This document shows, one piece after another, positions 59,832 through 64,000 of a stretch of 64,000 nucleotides of DNA. The stretch is taken from the NCBI GenBank assembly GCA_963667715.1, contig OY763926.1, forward strand, positions 3,720,001 through 3,784,000. The letters are read 5' to 3'. The notes under the pieces were generated by a model. The model did not search any database. It saw only the letters and a program-made list of their open reading frames with translations, and had not been told where the DNA came from. Each line of letters begins with the position of its first letter. Position 1 is the first letter of the stretch. Source of the stretch: JAFGDI01 sp963667715. Lineage in GTDB: Bacteria; Planctomycetota; Phycisphaerae; Sedimentisphaerales; SM23-30. The position numbers and the translations under genes were made by a program.

Positions 59832-60257
59832 ATGAAAGAAAATAATACACAAGTACAAGAAAAAGCTCCAGTTAACCCGCTTTTCGTACCTGCCATTGGT
59901 GTTATAGCATGGCTGATACCTGGCGCTGGACACTGGATTCTGGGCAAAAAAAACCGGGCGATCGCCATTTTCTGCGGCATTATGTTCCTTTTTATTATCG
60001 GTATTATTGCCGGGGGAACTGCTCTCATAAACCCTGGACATGCCAAACTGTGGTTCCTTGCTCAGGTTTTTAGCGGACTGCCCGCTCTCATTATGAAAAC
60101 TAATGCTGATATGGGATATGGCAAGGGTATCGACATCGGACAGCTATATACTGCCTGTGCAGGCCTGCTTAACCTTATGTGTGTTATTGACGCTCTTATA
60201 CCACCTGCTGAACCTGGCTCGCAAAACAATCTAAAAGATAAGGAGTTACAGGTATGA
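59832..60257 (+). CDS. DUF6677-like small membrane protein
   Basis: A 141-residue protein with about three to four helices. Residues about 22-38 read Ile-Gly-Val-Ile-Ala-Trp-Leu-Ile-Pro-Gly-Ala-Gly-His-Trp-Ile-Leu-Gly, the Pro-Gly-Ala-Gly-His-Trp motif of the Planctomycetota family DUF6677, related in pattern to TM2 proteins. The function is unknown. Its stop overlaps the next start by four bases (ATGA), so the two are co-translated. Confidence 0.75.
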   Translation: MKENNTQVQEKAPVNPLFVPAIGVIAWLIPGAGHWILGKKNRAIAIFCGIMFLFIIGIIAGGTALINPGHAKLWFLAQVFSGLPALIMKTNADMGYGKGIDIGQLYTACAGLLNLMCVIDALIPPAEPGSQNNLKDKELQV

Positions 60258-60508
60258 TCACTGCTGTACCATTAATTATGGCTCTTTCTCAGTTCCCGCT
60301 GGCGGTGCCAACTACACCTGCTTCTCTGCTATGGTCTCTACCGGTATCATTGGGAATTGCGGTCGTATACAAGGCGGTTAAGCTCGAAACTTTCACCTGG
60401 AAAATATTCTCCAGAGAAGTTGCATTCCTCTTCTTTACCATTATCGGCGTACTTATTCTTACCGCAGTATGCCTGCTTGTGCTCGCTAAGTTCTTCGGTA
60501 TAGCATAA
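60254..60508 (+). CDS. Small membrane protein, partner of the DUF6677-like protein
   Basis: An 84-residue protein with three hydrophobic stretches (about 3-14, 25-40 and 55-80) and Val-Tyr-Lys-Ala-Val-Lys-Leu-Glu-Thr-Phe in the loop. AAGGAGTTACAGGT precedes the start within the previous gene. No known family recognised; the four-base overlap and matching size suggest that it works with the upstream protein. It is convergent with dxs. Confidence 0.65.
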   Translation: MITAVPLIMALSQFPLAVPTTPASLLWSLPVSLGIAVVYKAVKLETFTWKIFSREVAFLFFTIIGVLILTAVCLLVLAKFFGIA

Positions 60509-60565
60509 ATACCTACCAATCACAAACTTAGGGCACTAATAGTGAAATCTCCTATTAAATGACCT

Positions 60566-62452
60566 CTAAGATTTCACCCCTGTCAGCTTGAGTACCATAT
60601 CAGCTATCGACTTGGCATCTATTCCTGCTTCTGTCAACTGCCCTGCTCTGGTATCCTGGCCTATATACCTGTCCGGGTAGCCCATACGACGGATACGGCT
60701 AACATCATAGCCGTTCTCCTCTGCAAACTCCATTACAGCGCTACCAAACCCGCCCACCTTGGCATGATCCTCTACTGTTATCACCGGTACGGCTTTTTCG
60801 CTGCCCAAAACCTCGCTTAACATCTTACCATCCAACGGCTTAGCAAATCGACAGTCATATACTGATACTTCTACTCCATAATCTTCCAATATGCGAGTAG
60901 CCACCATTGCCTCATACGCCGTTGTGCCATAAGCCAGGATTACTGCCTTATCGCCAACCTTCAAGCGACGACCTTGATTCTCTGCATAGCTTGTCGGACC
61001 ATCGTATTCGCTATATTCTTCCGCTGCTACCGAATCTCTCGGATAGCGAATACAACATGGCTTACCACATTCAAACGCATATTCCAGGCTCTTCTGCATC
61101 TCACTATTATCCGACGGTGCCATAAGTACCATATTCGGCAGGGTACGGAATATCGAAATATCGGTAAAGCCATGATGAACTGCACCATCTTCACCTACCA
61201 TACCTGCCCGGTCCATACAAAAGATCACCGGCAGATTCTGCAATGACACTTCCTGGAACACCTGGTCGAAACCACGCTGTAAAAATGTCGAATATATCGC
61301 GACTACAGGCTTCAAACCGACCTTCGCCATACCTGCCGCAATATCTACCGCGGCTGATTCTGCTATTCCAACATCAAATACCCGATCTGGGAACCGTTTC
61401 ATGACATCTGATAAACCGGTACCATCTGGCATAGCAGCTGTCAGAGCATAGATCTTTTCATCTTTCTCCATCGCCGAGATCAATGCCTCAGAGAATGATG
61501 CCGTAAAACTCTTACCCTTGGATTTATCAAAACTAGCCGACTCGCCATCTATCTTAAACGGCCTTGGACTATGGAATTTCGTTGGATCATCTGTCGCTGG
61601 CGTAAAGCCACGCCCCTTATCTGTATGGACATGCAAGATTATCGGACGATCAAAATCCTTCAATGCCGTCAATATCTCGATCATTACCGGCAGATTATGA
61701 CCATCGATCGGACCGTAAACCGGAACATTCAGCTGGTCAAACCAGTGATTACCGCTAAATGCGGTCTTAAAGGTGCCTGAGAGCTTCTCCAGACGCTTCT
61801 GAAGCTGAGGCAGACGCTTGACCAGCATCTTCGCGCGACGATTCAGCAGGTCATGTGGCTTCGATACACGAACCTTCGTCAAATACTCTGCAAATGCACC
61901 CTGGGTCTTCGCGATCGCCATCTCATTATCATTCAAAATGAATAATAACTGACGATTTACCAGATTTGTATTATTCAATCCCTCAAATGACAGACCATTG
62001 ACCACACTGGCATCACCTATTATCGAAACGACCTTCTCTTCTGACTTATTCAGCTGGGCACCAAGTGCCAGACCAACCGCTGTCGCCGCCGCTGTTCCCG
62101 CGTGACCTACCGAAAACTGGTCGTATTCACTCTCTTCAGGGTTAGGAAAACCGCTTATTCCGCCCTTCTGACGCAGCTTGCTGAACTTTTCCGCCCTGCC
62201 GCTTAACATCTTATGAACATAACATTGATGACCGACATCAAATACGATTCGGTCCTGTGCAAAGTTAAATACATAGTGTAACGCTATGGTCAGCTCTACT
62301 ATGCCGAGATTACTCGCTAAATGACCGCCATGCTCTGAAACACTGGCTTTTATATGCTGACGAAGCTCTGCTGCCAGCTCACTTAGCTCTGATATGCTCA
62401 TCCGGCATATATCTGACGAACTACTTATTGTACTAAGTTTCTTTCCTAACAA
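60566..62452 (-). CDS. dxs: 1-deoxy-D-xylulose-5-phosphate synthase
   Basis: A 628-residue thiamine-diphosphate enzyme that joins pyruvate and glyceraldehyde 3-phosphate, the first step of the MEP isoprenoid route. Motifs: Ser-Glu-His-Gly-Gly-His-Leu-Ala-Ser-Asn-Leu-Gly (near 40), Phe-Asp-Val-Gly-His-Gln-Cys-Tyr-Val-His-Lys, the ThDP site Gly-Asp-Ala-Ser-Val-Val-Asn-Gly, His-Val-His-Thr-Asp-Lys-Gly-Arg-Gly-Phe, and Asp-Arg-Ala-Gly-Met-Val-Gly-Glu-Asp-Gly. The start is TTG at 62452 with AAAAAGG nine bases upstream and a stop codon immediately before it in frame, so no ATG alternative exists upstream. Length is normal. Confidence 0.95.
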   Translation of the reverse strand: MLGKKLSTISSSSDICRMSISELSELAAELRQHIKASVSEHGGHLASNLGIVELTIALHYVFNFAQDRIVFDVGHQCYVHKMLSGRAEKFSKLRQKGGISGFPNPEESEYDQFSVGHAGTAAATAVGLALGAQLNKSEEKVVSIIGDASVVNGLSFEGLNNTNLVNRQLLFILNDNEMAIAKTQGAFAEYLTKVRVSKPHDLLNRRAKMLVKRLPQLQKRLEKLSGTFKTAFSGNHWFDQLNVPVYGPIDGHNLPVMIEILTALKDFDRPIILHVHTDKGRGFTPATDDPTKFHSPRPFKIDGESASFDKSKGKSFTASFSEALISAMEKDEKIYALTAAMPDGTGLSDVMKRFPDRVFDVGIAESAAVDIAAGMAKVGLKPVVAIYSTFLQRGFDQVFQEVSLQNLPVIFCMDRAGMVGEDGAVHHGFTDISIFRTLPNMVLMAPSDNSEMQKSLEYAFECGKPCCIRYPRDSVAAEEYSEYDGPTSYAENQGRRLKVGDKAVILAYGTTAYEAMVATRILEDYGVEVSVYDCRFAKPLDGKMLSEVLGSEKAVPVITVEDHAKVGGFGSAVMEFAEENGYDVSRIRRMGYPDRYIGQDTRAGQLTEAGIDAKSIADMVLKLTGVKS

Positions 62453-62518
62453 GACTTAAAACCTTTTTCAATATCTCGCCAAAATTATTAACGAGCTTAA
62501 TTCTTTCCCTGCTAATTA

Positions 62519-62675
62519 CTCAAACTGCTTTTTTAAAACAGTTTTCATCTCGTAATTAACTACTAGCAAGTAATTTAGGACAAATAAATAGTAGTTGGTT
62601 TCGAAGCCATTCTATTCAACTAATTACTAAATCCTAAATTCCAACTCCTATCAAACTGATCATTGATCAGTTTGG
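62519..62675 (+). repeat. Repeat R2, copy D (decayed)
   Basis: Left end CTCAAACTGC and right hairpin CAAACTGATCATTGATCAGTTTG are recognisable, with ATTCTATTCAACTAATTACTAAATCC in the middle (written here in part). The internal CCCGATG palindrome is lost and no target duplication remains. It lies between the divergent dxs and GT9 genes. Confidence 0.65.
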
Positions 62676-62932
62676 GCTATATAGTCCAGTATTATATCCA
62701 AATTTGAGAAAATGGGAAGTTTAATCGATAGGATTCAATCCACTCTTATCAACATAACTACCTTGTTATTACCGCTTTCACTTTTCAACCAGCCTCACTT
62801 TGACATAAAAACTCAAAAAATAAAGTTATCAGACCTTGCTTGACGATAAGTTTCTGGATAAAATGCTATTATATCTACAGACCTCTATCATACGGCCTGA
62901 AAAGGATTTTAGCTTATTTCAAGGATGATTTA

Positions 62933-63934
62933 ATGAAACCGTCAGCAAAACAACAATCTGTATTGATTATTAAGCATGGTTACTCGGAAACCTGCGATCA
63001 TAATATATCTTCAACCATCAGCTACGGCGATGTGTTCAGATGCACCTGCCTGCTCGATTTCTACCGTGGCCACCACGTAACATGGATCTCCGCAAAGGCC
63101 GCTCTCGACCTGCTCGACCATAATCACCTTATCGACGAACTTATTCTCGCCGAAGCTCCATCGGACTTACCGGCTGATAAGATAAAATCACGCTATGACA
63201 TTATAATAAATCTCGAAAAACAAAGAGACTGGTGTCAGTTCACCGAAGCTCTTAACGCCGGCGAAAAGTTCGGGTTCAAAAACTGGGCCGCCGCTGACGA
63301 AAACGCTTACTACCCCAAATCGGCAGCCGCTCTTATGGAAGGACTCGAAAGAGACTGCTATAGGCCGCTGCAGGAAACCCTATTTAGCTCCATTGGACAG
63401 GAATGGTCTGGCGAACGATACTCGCTCGGCTACCAGCCAAAGGTTAAAGAGATCTACGATATCGGGCTTAACTGCCATGTAGGTTCAAAGTGGCCAACCA
63501 AAAACTGGCCTAAACAACATTGGCAGCAGCTGCACGACTCACTCGTCAGCCAGAACTATGCCGTTTGCTGGCAGCAGTCGCTCAACAGTGTTAAACAGTA
63601 CATCGATTGGCTTGCTTCATGCAAACTTATCGTTACCTGCGACTCGCTCGGACTGCACCTCGCTATCGCTCTCAGAAAAAAAGTTATTGCTCTCTTTGGC
63701 CCAACGCCATCTCGGCAGATTTACCTCTACGGACTAGGTGTCAAACTCACACCTGAAGCTGAACACCTTTGTATGCCCTGCTTCTTACCTCAATGCCCCA
63801 AAGGTACGTCATGTATGCACGATATCAGCGTTGACACCGTTGCCAGCTCTGTTAATATGCTGCTCAGCAAACAGCAGCCTACTATTACCGAAAAACTATT
63901 ATCTGAAATTGCCTATAATCAGATAAAGATATAA
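62933..63934 (+). CDS. Glycosyltransferase family 9 (heptosyltransferase-like)
   Basis: A 333-residue GT-B enzyme. The N-terminal domain opens with Ser-Val-Leu-Ile-Ile-Lys-His-Gly-Tyr-Ser-Glu-Thr and Tyr-Gly-Asp-Val-Phe-Arg-Cys-Thr-Cys-Leu-Leu; the C-terminal domain has Gly-Ser-Lys-Trp-Pro-Thr-Lys-Asn-Trp-Pro, Cys-Asp-Ser-Leu-Gly-Leu-His-Leu-Ala-Ile-Ala and Leu-Phe-Gly-Pro-Thr-Pro. These match the ADP-heptose:LPS heptosyltransferase pattern, so it probably adds a sugar to lipopolysaccharide core or another glycan. A cluster Cys-Met-Pro-Cys-x6-Cys-x4-Cys near the end (about 305-320) is common in GT9 relatives outside Proteobacteria. AAGGA lies seven bases before the ATG at 62933; an earlier frame from 62840 is unlikely. 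Confidence 0.88.
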   Translation: MKPSAKQQSVLIIKHGYSETCDHNISSTISYGDVFRCTCLLDFYRGHHVTWISAKAALDLLDHNHLIDELILAEAPSDLPADKIKSRYDIIINLEKQRDWCQFTEALNAGEKFGFKNWAAADENAYYPKSAAALMEGLERDCYRPLQETLFSSIGQEWSGERYSLGYQPKVKEIYDIGLNCHVGSKWPTKNWPKQHWQQLHDSLVSQNYAVCWQQSLNSVKQYIDWLASCKLIVTCDSLGLHLAIALRKKVIALFGPTPSRQIYLYGLGVKLTPEAEHLCMPCFLPQCPKGTSCMHDISVDTVASSVNMLLSKQQPTITEKLLSEIAYNQIKI

Positions 63935-63949
63935 TTACAGCTTAATACA

Positions 63950-64000
63950 ATGAATAATATCAACCTACCAGAAATCAGGATAAATGAGGATTGTAACTAT
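63950..64000 (+). CDS. Start of a further gene (partial, uncertain)
   Basis: Two candidate starts face the right edge: ATG at 63950 (17 codons visible) and, in another frame, ATG at 63984 giving MRIVT, a common opening of glycosyltransferases. AGGA at 63977 is rather close to the second. Too little is visible to choose or to name a product; position behind a GT9 gene suggests a glycan-synthesis cluster. Confidence 0.35.
   Translation, partial: MNNINLPEIRINEDCNY

Overview
The window looks like chromosomal DNA of a member of the Planctomycetota, most likely class Phycisphaerae near the Sedimentisphaerales. This is an inference from gene content, not from a marker search. The pointers are an ECF sigma factor overlapping a FecR-type partner, DUF4159, DUF6677-like, DUF1593 and DUF2961 (GH172) proteins, a secreted nuclease with a dockerin-like calcium motif, a GldA/F/G-type ABC cluster with a DUF4340 protein, a potassium-type membrane pyrophosphatase, and an outer-membrane BamA that implies a diderm envelope. 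Base composition is moderate (mid-40s % G+C by eye). No phage, transposase gene, plasmid gene or CRISPR array was seen.

Layout. 1-5474 (minus): the start of a GspF/PilC protein, then a GldA-GldF-GldG-DUF4340 exporter cluster. 5864-12180 (plus): a fatty-acid block, rpmF-plsX-fabH-fabD-fabG, then acpP and fabF with their own promoters and terminators. 12254-21771: tRNA-Leu, then minus-strand DUF4259, DUF1593, cinA, hflX, bamA and a galM-like lipoprotein, and tRNA-His. 21925-27965 (minus): small envelope proteins, a HAD phosphatase, the FecR/ECF sigma pair and a secreted nuclease. 28547-31595 (plus): a histidine kinase, an NtrC-type regulator and acpS. 31678-33992 (minus): an M48 peptidase and a lipoprotein. 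34485-38977 (plus): a TRAP transporter followed by uxaE, a probable uronate uptake and catabolism unit behind a promoter and palindromic operator candidate. 39210-46759: small exported proteins, GH172, hppA, rpsU and a membrane thioredoxin. 46989-54306 (plus): a polysaccharide-export-like lipoprotein, a coiled-coil membrane protein, a chemoreceptor, a TPR protein, an RluD-type synthase and a doubled DUF4159 protein. 54775-55880 (plus): a 32-codon leader peptide and attenuator in front of DAHP synthase. 55963-64000: NYN nuclease, htrA, a small zinc protein, two DUF6677-type membrane proteins, dxs, a GT9 glycosyltransferase and the start of a further gene.

The most interesting item is the leader at 54775-54947. 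A short ORF with 10 aromatic residues out of 32 (a Tyr-Tyr-Leu-Trp-Arg-Phe-Tyr-Phe run) overlaps four mutually exclusive pairing segments and ends at a 13-bp terminator just before DAHP synthase. This is the full logic of a translation-coupled attenuator that could sense Phe, Tyr and Trp supply. The DAHP synthase itself appears to lack a full N-terminal regulatory domain, which fits control at transcription.

The second theme is a heavy load of short dispersed non-coding repeats between genes. R1 is a 161-bp inverted-repeat element with 4-bp target duplications (three copies, one with a 76-bp deletion and nested in R2). R2 is a 174-bp element with CTCAAACTGACC ends (three intact copies, one decayed, one interrupted). 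R3 is a ~145-165 bp element with heptamer-repeat arms and covarying hairpins (six copies). R4 and R5 are shorter hairpin motifs (three copies each). R1 and R2 look like non-autonomous mobile elements whose transposase must lie elsewhere.
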